Assembly (NCBI GenBank): GCA_000431775.1
Contig: FR888227.1
Span: 1 to 13,523 of the forward strand
Direction: 5' to 3'
DNA length: 13,523 nucleotides
Source of the DNA: Clostridium sp. CAG:413
Lineage (GTDB): Bacteria > Bacillota > Clostridia > Oscillospirales > Acutalibacteraceae
A program made the translations under genes and the position numbers. Below the pieces are notes generated by a model. That model saw only the letters and a list, made by a program, of their open reading frames with translations. It was not told the DNA's origin and ran no database searches. Below are positions 6,865 through 13,523 of this stretch, in pieces. Position 1 is the first letter of the stretch. Every line of letters starts with the position of its first letter.

Positions 6865-6893
6865 TTGAGAATTCGCCGCGGATGGTGTAGAAT
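6865..6893 (+). promoter_or_regulatory. Promoter of the LCP gene
   Basis: TTGAGA (6865-6870) and TAGAAT (6888-6893) are spaced by 17 bp. The predicted transcript starts near 6900, about 32 nt before the chosen ATG at 6932. This supports the 6932 start over the TTG at 6893, which lies within the -10 box. Confidence 0.6.
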
Positions 6894-6931
6894 TGTATAA
6901 AATCAATCCATTCTGCATTCGGGAGTATAAA

Positions 6932-8029
6932 ATGAAAGATATATATATTTCAAAGGACAGAAAAAGCTCCGACGACTTCGACGTGGTCTATCTTGACGAC
7001 ACCGCGCCGCTGCCGCCGCTTGATGAGCCGCCGCAGGAGCCGCAATTCGAGCCTGAGCAGCCCGAGAGGCCCCAAAAAGTAAAAAAGGCTAAAAAACATA
7101 GGAAGCATCGCTTCCTGCGCTTCGTTGCCGCGTTCATAGCGGTCATCATCGTGCTCACCTCGTCGTTTATCTATCTCTTTGCCGCAGTCTCGGGCTACAA
7201 CAAAGAGAATCTTGAGGCAAATCAATATATTTCGTCCTCGGAGCTGACAAGCAGCTCGATGGTAACGAATATCCTGCTCATGGGCGTCGACGGCTCGTCA
7301 AAGACCTCGCAGCGCTCGGATTCAATGATACTCGTCTCGATCGACATGGCGCACCGCAAGATAAAGCTGACCTCGTTCCTGCGCGACAGCTGGGTGACAA
7401 TACCGTCAAAGGACAAGATGGCAAAGCTCAACGCCGCCTACTCCTACGGCGGGGCGCAGCTTGCCGTGGACACGCTGGAATACAACTTCGGGGTCGACAT
7501 CGACCACTTTGCCGCCGTTGACTTCGATATGTTCACTCAGATAATCGACAAGCTCGGCGGAGTGGACGTTGAAGTGACCGAGAAAGAGGCGAAATTCATC
7601 AACCGCACCACCAGATACACGGTCGAGAGCGGCGAAAGCGTTCATCTTGACGGTGCAAAGGCACTGGTCTACTGCCGAATCAGGAAGCTCGACACCGACT
7701 ATATGCGTACTTACCGTCAGCGCAAGGTGATAACGGCGCTCATCAACAAGGCGAAACGCACACCGCTGACAAAGCTGATAGCTATAATGCGCGACATTTT
7801 CCCGCTCATCACCACCGACCTCTCCCCGCTCGAAATAACGGGGCTTGCCTACAAGGGCGGCATGAGTATGCTGCTGTTTGACATCGAGCAGACCAGAGTG
7901 CCGCTCGAGGATCAGTGCGACGCGGGAATGCACAACGGCCAATGGACCGAGGTGTTGGATTTCGATGCGGTGCGCCGATATCTGCACGATTTTATCTATA
8001 CCGACAAAATAGACGTTTCAGACAAATAA
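6932..8029 (+). CDS. LytR-CpsA-Psr family cell-wall glycopolymer ligase
   Basis: LCP enzymes move polyprenyl-phosphate-linked glycopolymers such as teichoic acids or capsule onto peptidoglycan outside the membrane. This 365-residue protein has a long acidic, proline-rich cytoplasmic tail (about 15-48), a basic stretch (50-63), one membrane helix (about 64-85), then the extracellular LCP domain. Visible motifs are NILLMGVDGSS (113-123), QRSDSMILVSID (127-138), SFLRDSWVTIP (148-158), KLNAAYSYGG (165-174), GGVDVEV (209-215) and the phosphate-binding block RIRKLDTDYMRTYRQR (249-264) with Arg249, Arg251, Arg259 and Arg262. The ATG at 6932 has GGGAG 6 nt upstream; an in-frame TTG 39 nt earlier has no ribosome binding site. 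It is a single gene, divergent from rnpB, ending at a strong terminator. The polymer it transfers cannot be told. Confidence 0.93.
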   Translation: MKDIYISKDRKSSDDFDVVYLDDTAPLPPLDEPPQEPQFEPEQPERPQKVKKAKKHRKHRFLRFVAAFIAVIIVLTSSFIYLFAAVSGYNKENLEANQYISSSELTSSSMVTNILLMGVDGSSKTSQRSDSMILVSIDMAHRKIKLTSFLRDSWVTIPSKDKMAKLNAAYSYGGAQLAVDTLEYNFGVDIDHFAAVDFDMFTQIIDKLGGVDVEVTEKEAKFINRTTRYTVESGESVHLDGAKALVYCRIRKLDTDYMRTYRQRKVITALINKAKRTPLTKLIAIMRDIFPLITTDLSPLEITGLAYKGGMSMLLFDIEQTRVPLEDQCDAGMHNGQWTEVLDFDAVRRYLHDFIYTDKIDVSDK

Positions 8030-8047
8030 CCTTTTTTGCACAAAGCA

Positions 8048-8087
8048 AAAAATCAGCGGTCAATCCAAACTTTGCCCGCTGATTTTT
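8048..8087 (+). terminator. Terminator after the LCP gene
   Basis: A perfect 12-bp stem (8048-8059 with 8076-8087, core TCAGCGG/CCGCTGA) closes a 16-nt loop and ends in TTTTT. It lies 18 nt past the stop codon. The matching A-run on the other side makes it potentially bidirectional. Confidence 0.85.
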
Positions 8088-8146
8088 CTGTTCATTTGAT
8101 TTTAACAAAATTTTTTCAATCATTTGGTGAAAGGCAAGAAAAAATA

Positions 8147-8175
8147 TTGACAAATCTGTTAACAGGGTGTAAAAT
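8147..8175 (+). promoter_or_regulatory. Promoter of the amino acid permease gene
   Basis: A consensus -35 box TTGACA (8147-8152), a 17-bp spacer and TAAAAT (8170-8175) form the strongest promoter in the window. Transcription should start near 8182, giving a leader of about 48 nt with a hairpin at its very 5' end. Confidence 0.85.
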
Positions 8176-8184
8176 TTCTAAAAA

Positions 8185-8204
8185 GGCGTTCTGATGTGAA
8201 CGCC
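8185..8204 (+). promoter_or_regulatory. 5'-terminal leader hairpin of the permease mRNA
   Basis: GGCGTTC (8185-8191) and GAACGCC (8198-8204) form a perfect 7-bp stem with loop TGATGT, about 3 nt from the predicted transcript start. It is followed by an unpaired stretch and the AAAGGTGA ribosome binding site (8218-8225). Such hairpins can protect mRNA 5' ends from decay; it lacks a T-run, so it is not a terminator. No riboswitch fold is recognised. Confidence 0.5.
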
Positions 8205-8229
8205 GAATTTATTTCTGAAAGGTGATCAT

Positions 8230-9648
8230 ATGGCAAGTGAACTCAAGAAAAAGTACGGCTTGCTGACCGCCATCTGCATGGTTGTCGGCATAGTCGTGGG
8301 CAGCGGAGTCTTCTTTAAAGCGGAAGCGATGCTCAACATCACAAGCGGCGACCTACCCGTCGCTCTTCTCTCATGGCTGCTCGGCGGCATCGTAATGGTT
8401 ATCAGCGCATATACCTTCTCCGTCATGGGCACCATGTATGAAAAGATCAACGGCGTCGTTGACTACTCCGAAGCGCTCGTCGGCAGCAAGTATGCTTACT
8501 ATGTCGGCTGGTTCATGGCAACTATCTATTACCCCGCAATGACCTCGGCGCTCGCATGGCTCTCCGCAAGATACACCATGGCTCTTTTCGGCTACGGTGC
8601 GGCGGACGCAGAGACAATGGTTCTCGCTTTTGTATTCCTTATCCTCAGCTTCGCTCTCAACACTCTTTCACCCAAGCTTGCCGGTCATTTCCAGGTCTCC
8701 ACGACCATAATCAAGCTCATTCCCCTCGTGCTTCTTGCGATCGTCGGCACTATCTACGGCATCAAGAACGGCGTTCTTGCGGACAACATGAACTCCGTCG
8801 TTGACATCTCCACCGCCGCCGACGGCACCGTCACCTACACTCAGGTGCCCAGAGTGGGAATCTCTTTCAATCTTATCCTCGCGGGCGTTTGCACCTCCGT
8901 CTTCGCTTATGAAGGCTGGGTCATCGCAACGGCGATAAACTCCGAGCTCAAGGACGCTAAGAAAAATCTGCCCAAGGCTCTCGTGCTCGGCACCATCATC
9001 GTTGTCGTCGTTTATATGCTCTATTACATAGGCATCTCCGGCAGCATCAAGACCGAGGAGCTTCTTCCCAACGGCGCAAGCCTTGCATTCAAGACCATCT
9101 TCGGCAACGTCGCAGGCACTATCCTGACGGTATTCATCGCTGTCTCCTGCCTCGGCACCCTGAACGGCCTTACCCTCGCCTGCGATCGCGGCTTCTATTC
9201 GCTCGCAGCCAGAAATCACGGCCCGAGACCCGACTTCCTCGGCAAGCTCGACCACGCCACTGAGATGCCCTCGAACGCATCCATCGTTGCGCTTATCTTC
9301 AACGCTCTGTGGCTCTTCTACTTCTATATGGCGAACCTTACCGATTTCGCATCATACACCGGCAAGGGCTCGATCTTCCTCTTTGACTCGACCGAGCTCC
9401 CGCTCATCTGCGTTTACGCTTTCTATCTGCCCCTCTATGTAATGCTCATGGTCAAGGGCAAAGGTCTCAACGTATTCCGCCGCTTCATCATGCCGATCCT
9501 TTCGTTCGCAGGCTCCTGCCTCTTTATCTATGCGGCTATCGCAAAGCACGGCACAAAGAATATCGGCTTCGTCGTTATCGCACTTGTCATCATGGCCATC
9601 GGCGCTGTCTGCTATAACCCCAGAGGCGCTAAAAAGGCAAAGAAATAA
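8230..9648 (+). CDS. APC family amino acid permease
   Basis: This 472-residue protein belongs to the amino acid-polyamine-organocation superfamily, membrane carriers that exchange or import amino acids. About twelve hydrophobic segments span the sequence. The first broken helix carries the backbone-binding motif GIVVGSGVFF (20-29), and the sixth carries SVFAYEGWVIATAINSEL (223-240), followed by KDAKKNLPKA (241-250), the typical loop after helix 6. The layout resembles the LAT/SteT-type exchanger group, but the amino acid carried cannot be told. The ATG at 8230 is preceded by AAAGGTGA. It is a single-gene unit with its own promoter and terminator. Codon use strongly favours C-ending codons (ctc, atc, ttc, aac), as in the acyl-CoA ligase gene, and together with the near-consensus promoter this suggests high expression. 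Confidence 0.92.
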   Translation: MASELKKKYGLLTAICMVVGIVVGSGVFFKAEAMLNITSGDLPVALLSWLLGGIVMVISAYTFSVMGTMYEKINGVVDYSEALVGSKYAYYVGWFMATIYYPAMTSALAWLSARYTMALFGYGAADAETMVLAFVFLILSFALNTLSPKLAGHFQVSTTIIKLIPLVLLAIVGTIYGIKNGVLADNMNSVVDISTAADGTVTYTQVPRVGISFNLILAGVCTSVFAYEGWVIATAINSELKDAKKNLPKALVLGTIIVVVVYMLYYIGISGSIKTEELLPNGASLAFKTIFGNVAGTILTVFIAVSCLGTLNGLTLACDRGFYSLAARNHGPRPDFLGKLDHATEMPSNASIVALIFNALWLFYFYMANLTDFASYTGKGSIFLFDSTELPLICVYAFYLPLYVMLMVKGKGLNVFRRFIMPILSFAGSCLFIYAAIAKHGTKNIGFVVIALVIMAIGAVCYNPRGAKKAKK

Positions 9649-9660
9649 ATAGTATAGTTA

Positions 9661-9700
9661 AACTCCGTCGGTCGATAGCTCGATCGGCGGAGTTTTGTGT
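9661..9700 (+). terminator. Terminator after the permease gene
   Basis: A 15-bp stem with two G-U pairs (9661-9675 with 9680-9694, loop TAGC) is followed by TTGTGTT. It begins 12 nt after the permease stop codon. The A/T-rich flank on the left could allow weak termination in the other direction. Confidence 0.85.
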
Positions 9701-9778
9701 TGACCGGGGTATTATATTGTAATTGTTTTCGTGCGACTGAATTTGACTTTGCCGGATGCCGGACAATCCGCCTGCAGC

Positions 9779-9830
9779 ACACCTCATCCGTCTCGCTTTG
9801 CTCGACACCTTTTCCTCAAGGAGAAGGCGA
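9779..9830. repeat. REP-like palindromic intergenic repeat
   Basis: The stretch runs from CACCTCATCCGTCTCG through CGACACC to a hairpin, CCTTTTCC (9808-9815) with GGAGAAGG (9820-9827), loop TCAA, one G-U pair. It closely resembles short dispersed repeats of the CACCTCATCCG...CCTTCCCCTCAAGGGGAAGG kind that I recall from many gut Clostridia genomes. It lies between two gene ends and has no coding sense. Only one copy is in this window, so its repeat nature rests on recall rather than on the sequence itself. Confidence 0.55.
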
Positions 9831-9878
9831 ATGTAACTGCCGGCTATCAGTCAAGCCTGCTCGGCATACAGCCGCACA

Positions 9879-9904
9879 CAAAAAACCTCCCTTGCGGGAG
9901 GTTT
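9879..9904 (-). terminator. Terminator of the DUF212 gene
   Basis: AAACCTCCC (9883-9891) pairs with GGGAGGTTT (9896-9904) around loop TTGC. On the minus strand it is followed by a T-run (9879-9884 in reverse) and sits 6 nt past the stop codon at 9911-9913. Confidence 0.85.
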
Positions 9905-9910
9905 CGGCAT

Positions 9911-10369
9911 TTAATCGAGGAATCCTACTAATCTGACCATGATATACGACACCGCCGCGCCGACGATGAAGCCGCCGATTATCTCGGGGACGGTGTGACC
10001 CTCGACCTTCTTGACCGCAGGCTCGTCAGAGCCGCAGACTTTAGCCTGCAAGCGGTTAAAGGCATCGGTCAATCTGCCGATGGGCAGGCGCACCTTGACG
10101 GCGTCAAACATTACTATAAAAGCAAAGACTCCGCAGGCGGCGTAAACATCCGAATCCCAGCCGCTGTGCATACCGACGCACCCGCTAAGGGCTATCACCG
10201 TGGCGGTGTGCGAGCTGGGCATCCCGCCGAGTTTAAAGAGCGTCTCAAGCGTGACCTTGCTGCGGTTTATTCCCTTGCGCTTGCCGACAAGATATTTGAC
10301 ATAGTTGATTATCACCTTGAGCACCTGGGCTATGAACCACGACATAAAACAAACAATAAAAATTTTCAT
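9911..10369 (-). CDS. Divergent PAP2 family membrane protein (DUF212, YuiD-like)
   Basis: A 152-residue protein of the DUF212 family, distantly related to PAP2-type acid phosphatases and of unknown function in bacteria. Residues 48-56 (GGMPSSHTA) hold the conserved SxxH-like motif, 85-92 (IVMFDAVK) the family's V-M-Y/F-D-A segment, and 123-129 (EGHTVPE) the C-terminal GHT-x-x-E motif. Hydrophobic segments are at about 3-25, 55-66, 78-90 and 130-150, so it should be a membrane protein. The start is the ATG at 10369, which has GGGAGAA just upstream; in-frame codons further out run through the promoter and into the divergent gene's region and are not believable. It is a single gene, divergent from the acyl-CoA ligase. 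A lipid or polyprenyl phosphate substrate is possible but not shown. Confidence 0.9.
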   Translation of the reverse strand: MKIFIVCFMSWFIAQVLKVIINYVKYLVGKRKGINRSKVTLETLFKLGGMPSSHTATVIALSGCVGMHSGWDSDVYAACGVFAFIVMFDAVKVRLPIGRLTDAFNRLQAKVCGSDEPAVKKVEGHTVPEIIGGFIVGAAVSYIMVRLVGFLD

Positions 10370-10402
10370 TTTCTTCTCCCATTTTACAGACAATTCTATA
10401 GC

Positions 10403-10431
10403 ATTGTATAATATTTGCCGCCTAAAAGCAA
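10403..10431 (-). promoter_or_regulatory. Promoter of the DUF212 gene
   Basis: On the minus strand TTGCTT (10426-10431) and TACAAT (10403-10408) are 17 bp apart. Transcription would start near 10396, about 27 nt before the ATG at 10369. Confidence 0.6.
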
Positions 10432-10497
10432 GAAAAAATATGTAGAAAATCAGACAAATTCGCAATTTTATCGGTAGTATTAGTTCCCGCATTTTAT

Positions 10498-10515
10498 TAT
10501 AATACTTTTTGTATT
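10498..10515 (+). promoter_or_regulatory. Candidate -10 box with overlapping dyad, ligase gene
   Basis: A perfect TATAAT (10498-10503) lies about 50 nt before the acyl-CoA ligase ATG, but no good -35 box stands 17 bp upstream (TAGTAT at 10475-10480 is poor). A small dyad AATAC-N5-GTATT (10501-10515) overlaps the box and could be an operator, consistent with a promoter that needs regulation. The rest of the region from 10432 to 10552 is AT-rich with nothing else recognised. Confidence 0.35.
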
Positions 10516-10552
10516 GTTGATTTATTGCATTATTGAATTTTAGGGGGATATT

Positions 10553-12193
10553 ATGAAAAAGCAGCACAAGAACGCCGCGGTCATCGACGTGCCCGATTAC
10601 AAAACGCTCAAAGAGATAATCGTCCACGGCACCGAAATGGGCGGCGACAAAAAGATGCTCGTCTATCTTGATAAAAACAAGGCCGAACACACCAAGACCT
10701 ACAACGACGAATGGAAAGACATGAGCGAGATGGCGACCTGCTATTACCTCGACGATCTTACCGGTAAAAAAAAGATTGCTATCATCAGCGAGAACTGCTA
10801 TGAGTGGATATGCGGCTACTATGCTTCGCTCATCAGCGGCAATATCTCGGTACCGATGGACTGCAAGCTGCCCGAAGAGGATCTTGAGGATCAGCTCATC
10901 CGCTGCGAATGCGACGCTCTTATTTATTCCGATAAATATGCGGCTATGGTCGAGAAATTCAAGCAGAACCCCGCAATGACCGTCAAGGTATATTATTGCA
11001 CAAGCGACTTCGACGAATACCTCAAAAAGGGCAGGGACGAGCTTGCCAAGGGCAACACCGCCGCAGTTGACGCTGAGGTCAAGCCCGACGACCTCGCCTG
11101 CATCGTTTACACCTCAGGCACCACGGGCAAGAGCAAGGGCGTTATGCTCACTCACTACAATGTAGCCAGCAACTGCGCCTCCTCCTGCCGCATCATGTCC
11201 GGCAAGCACGCTATCGGCTTCCTGCCGCTCAACCATACATACGCATGGGTCAGCGCCCTTTTCTCAACCTATATCGTCACCGAGTGGGGCTATATGTGCG
11301 ACAGCATCAAGGATATCCAGGGCGACCTCAAGAAATACAAGCCCTACAATTTCTCTGCCGTCCCACTTGTTGTCGAAACGATATACGACCGCATTTGGAA
11401 GACCGCACGCAAGATGGGCAGAGAGGATATCCTCAAAAAGGGTCTCAGGATAAGCAACTTTCTTATGAAAATAGGCATCGACAAGAGGCGCAAGATATTC
11501 AAGCAGATACTTGACAACCTCGGCGGCAACCTCGATATGATCATCTGCGGCGGCGCAAACCTCGACCCGAAATACGAGAAGGGTATGCACGACTTCGGCA
11601 TCGACGTTTTCAACGGTTACGGCATCACCGAATGCTCCCCCGCCGTCACCTGCAACCGCCCCGGCAAATGCAAGCCCGGCTCGGTCGGCGTGCCGGTGGA
11701 CTGCTGTCAGATAAAAATACACAACCCCGATGACGAGGGCGTCGGCGAGATATATGTCAAGGGCACCAACGTCATGCTCGGTTACTACAACGAGCCCGAG
11801 GCCACCGCAGTCGCATTCGACGGCGAGTGGTTCAAGACCGGCGACTACGGCTATATCGACTCCGAGGGCTTCCTCTTCATCAGAGGCAGGGAGAAGAACC
11901 TCATCATCCTCTCAAACGGCAAGAACGTCTCTCCCGAGGAGCTTGAGGACAAGCTCTCAAGGATAGAGTATGTCAAGGAAGTCCTTGTATACGAGGAGAA
12001 CGGCTTCATCACCGCAGAAATGTTCCTTAACGAGGAGGATTTCCCCGACGCAAGGCAGAGGATCAAGGGCGATATCGACGAATTCAACCGCAAGATGCCG
12101 CTGTTTAAGAATATCGGCAAATACAAGATCCGCGACGATGAATTCCCCAAGACCACGACCCTCAAGATAGTCAGAAAGTATATGCAGAAATAA
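10553..12193 (+). CDS. AMP-forming acyl-CoA ligase
   Basis: This 546-residue protein of the adenylate-forming (ANL) superfamily activates a carboxylic acid, probably a fatty acid, with ATP and then forms a thioester with CoA or a carrier protein. Core motifs are present in order: the P-loop YTSGTTGKSKGVMLTH (186-201), FLPLNHTYAW (223-232), the A5 motif NGYGITECSP (354-363), the A7 motif GEWFKTGDYGYID (424-436), the hinge GREKNLIILSNGKNVSPEE (445-463) and a C-terminal A10 region PKTTTLKIVRK (532-542). Lys538 is the likely catalytic lysine, although the usual Gly before it is Leu. There is no membrane segment. GGGGG lies 5 nt before the ATG. Its only near partner is the convergent acyltransferase. 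Long-chain acyl-CoA synthetase is the best label; other acids or ACP loading cannot be excluded. Confidence 0.9.
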   Translation: MKKQHKNAAVIDVPDYKTLKEIIVHGTEMGGDKKMLVYLDKNKAEHTKTYNDEWKDMSEMATCYYLDDLTGKKKIAIISENCYEWICGYYASLISGNISVPMDCKLPEEDLEDQLIRCECDALIYSDKYAAMVEKFKQNPAMTVKVYYCTSDFDEYLKKGRDELAKGNTAAVDAEVKPDDLACIVYTSGTTGKSKGVMLTHYNVASNCASSCRIMSGKHAIGFLPLNHTYAWVSALFSTYIVTEWGYMCDSIKDIQGDLKKYKPYNFSAVPLVVETIYDRIWKTARKMGREDILKKGLRISNFLMKIGIDKRRKIFKQILDNLGGNLDMIICGGANLDPKYEKGMHDFGIDVFNGYGITECSPAVTCNRPGKCKPGSVGVPVDCCQIKIHNPDDEGVGEIYVKGTNVMLGYYNEPEATAVAFDGEWFKTGDYGYIDSEGFLFIRGREKNLIILSNGKNVSPEELEDKLSRIEYVKEVLVYEENGFITAEMFLNEEDFPDARQRIKGDIDEFNRKMPLFKNIGKYKIRDDEFPKTTTLKIVRKYMQK

Positions 12194-12203
12194 TCATAAA
12201 TAG

Positions 12204-12240
12204 CGACCCGCTGCGGCGATGAACCGCGGCGGGTCGTTTT
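12204..12240 (+). terminator. Terminator between convergent ligase and acyltransferase genes
   Basis: A 13-bp GC-rich stem with one G-U pair (12204-12216 with 12224-12236, loop CGATGAA) ends in TTTT. It starts 10 nt after the ligase stop. The same hairpin may also end the convergent minus-strand gene, although the T-run on that side is poor. Confidence 0.85.
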
Positions 12241-12252
12241 GCATTATCAGAT

Positions 12253-13523
12253 TTATTCGTCTTTGATAAGCGTGCGGATATTCTTATCCATAAGCTCAAA
12301 GAAGTGCTCAACTATCTTCTTATCCTCATCGTTGCCGCGAACGCACATCGAGAGGGTAAGCTCATTTCTGAGCGAGGTGACAGAGAGCAGCACATATGGC
12401 TTATACTTGACCGCGCCGCTCATAAAGCCGTCGGTCGGCTCGTGACCCTCAAGCGCGAGCTTGTCGGCCTCGAGAATGCCGATATTGCTCATTGCGAGGC
12501 GGGGGTTCGAATAGCCTATCTTGATTATCTTCTCTGAGGCTGCGTGGGGCAATATCCTATAGCCGAAGCTCAGCAGCGGCAGCCCGTGCAGACCCATGAA
12601 GTGATCCTTTTTGAATTGATTGGACGACTGCACGCAGTAATCGAGGGTGGTGAATATATCCTTGCCGAGCTCGGGTATCTTGCACTGCATCCACGCGGTA
12701 TGATTCGTCATGCCCTGGTCGCTGTTATCCTTGATGTGGCGGCGCAGGTCTATGGCGCAGGATATTGAAACGCTCTCTTTGCTGTCAAATCCCGCCAATT
12801 CATAAAGGCTGTAGAAATATGTGGCGAGGATAACGTCATTGACGGTCGCGCCGTGCTTCTTGCCGACCGATCTTATCTTGGGGAAAAGCTCGGCGGGCAG
12901 CTTATGCCTTGCGATGAACGAAACGTCACGGATATTGTCGGGCGTGAGCGGGAAGCTGTGGTTATCCCTTGAATTCACGTTTCGGTAGAGGCGACCCGCC
13001 ATCCTACGCTCGATCTGGGAGAAATCCTCGTAGACCGACTGATAGGCTCTCGTGCCCGTCCTCAGGTCAACAGGGCTTGTTCCGTTTTCAATATAATTAT
13101 TGTAATCCCTGCAAAGCGTTTTTATAAAATATTTGAGGTCTCCGCCGTCCATGCACATATGATTTTCAACAAGGCAGAGCACGCTGCTGTCACCGTGGTT
13201 AAATACGGCGACCTTCATCTGAATAGGGCTTTCCGGCGGGATATACTGAGTGAGGAATGCGTCTATCTCGCCTGCAAGGGCGTCCTCGGTCATCTCCCTG
13301 ACGGTGAGCACATCGTCGATAACATAGTCCTCGACAGTCCAATAGGGGTGAATTTTATTGTCGGTAAACGCCGAGTGGAGCACGGGCGCTTTCTCAAAGA
13401 AGCATATCAGCACGGTCTTGAGCGCCTCGATATTTATGCGGTAATCGTAGTGCAGCTCGACGTGGACCATGCGGTCGTTGAAATCGCGGAAAAGATAGTG
13501 CATCTTATCCCAAAGCTCGGCAT
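12253..13523 (-). CDS. Condensation-domain-like acyltransferase, 5' end cut by window
   Basis: At least 422 residues of a protein in the CoA-dependent acyltransferase / condensation-domain superfamily (the fold of NRPS condensation domains, alcohol acetyltransferases and PapA5-like enzymes). Counting from the first visible Met (13503), ENHMCMDGGDL (113-123) carries the HxxxDG active-site motif, with His115 as the expected base; it has one His, not the HH pair of NRPS domains. KKHGATVNDVILATYFYSL is the usual segment at the domain bridge. No membrane segment is clear. The frame stays open beyond 13503 (AELWDKMHYLF) to the edge, and similar proteins have a few residues before this point, so the true start is probably outside the window. 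It is convergent with the acyl-CoA ligase and might use acyl-thioesters made by it; this is inference. Confidence 0.85.
   Translation of the reverse strand, partial: AELWDKMHYLFRDFNDRMVHVELHYDYRINIEALKTVLICFFEKAPVLHSAFTDNKIHPYWTVEDYVIDDVLTVREMTEDALAGEIDAFLTQYIPPESPIQMKVAVFNHGDSSVLCLVENHMCMDGGDLKYFIKTLCRDYNNYIENGTSPVDLRTGTRAYQSVYEDFSQIERRMAGRLYRNVNSRDNHSFPLTPDNIRDVSFIARHKLPAELFPKIRSVGKKHGATVNDVILATYFYSLYELAGFDSKESVSISCAIDLRRHIKDNSDQGMTNHTAWMQCKIPELGKDIFTTLDYCVQSSNQFKKDHFMGLHGLPLLSFGYRILPHAASEKIIKIGYSNPRLAMSNIGILEADKLALEGHEPTDGFMSGAVKYKPYVLLSVTSLRNELTLSMCVRGNDEDKKIVEHFFELMDKNIRTLIKDE

Noticed and set aside
6893..6931. Upstream TTG start for the LCP gene
   Set aside because: The TTG overlaps the likely -10 box and has no ribosome binding site, whereas the ATG at 6932 has GGGAG at good spacing.
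9697..9936. Short open frames on the plus strand after the permease terminator
   Set aside because: They run through a REP-like repeat and a terminator hairpin, lack ribosome binding sites and resemble no protein.
9911..10690. Extended reading of the DUF212 gene from 10690
   Set aside because: The extra residues cross a promoter and enter the divergent ligase gene. The ATG at 10369 has a clear ribosome binding site and gives the family's length.

Overview
The window looks like a chromosomal segment of an endospore-forming Gram-positive bacterium of the class Clostridia, probably close to the Oscillospiraceae/Ruminococcaceae. The reasons are a clear spoIIR sporulation gene, a LytR-CpsA-Psr (LCP) cell-wall ligase, strong Shine-Dalgarno sites, canonical sigma-A type promoters with 17-bp spacers, GC-rich genes separated by AT-rich intergenic DNA, and a palindromic intergenic repeat of a kind common in gut Clostridia. 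The taxonomic call is inference; no 16S or tRNA gene is present.

Layout. Positions 1-232 hold a strong hairpin whose T-run faces the minus strand, a possible very short minus-strand RNA, and the promoter region of a plus-strand PPM1/LCMT-type SAM methyltransferase (233-1120). From about 6800 down to 1164 runs one long minus-strand unit: a promoter (6774-6802), the RNase P RNA gene rnpB (6403-6767), recD2 helicase, comF, an MreB/Mbl actin homologue, spoIIR, and a small protein with a possible papain/C39-like Cys-His-Asn triad, closed by a terminator at 1164-1189. The protein genes are tightly packed: a 4-base overlap of recD2 and comF, 18 nt between comF and mreB, and 4 nt between spoIIR and the last gene. 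The one larger gap, between mreB and spoIIR, contains a terminator-like hairpin that also covers the spoIIR ribosome binding site.

The right part consists of single genes. They are an LCP protein (6932-8029), an APC-family amino acid permease (8230-9648), a DUF212/YuiD-type divergent PAP2 membrane protein on the minus strand (9911-10369), an AMP-forming acyl-CoA ligase (10553-12193), and, convergent with it, the 3' part of a condensation-domain-like acyltransferase (12253 to beyond the window edge). Most have their own recognisable promoter and intrinsic terminator. The ligase and acyltransferase could act in the same acyl-transfer pathway, but only adjacency supports this.

No CRISPR array, insertion sequence, prophage or recognisable defence island is present. 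The most notable points are the RNase P RNA leading the recD2 operon, the hairpin at the mreB-spoIIR junction, and the uncharacterised protease-like gene coupled to spoIIR.
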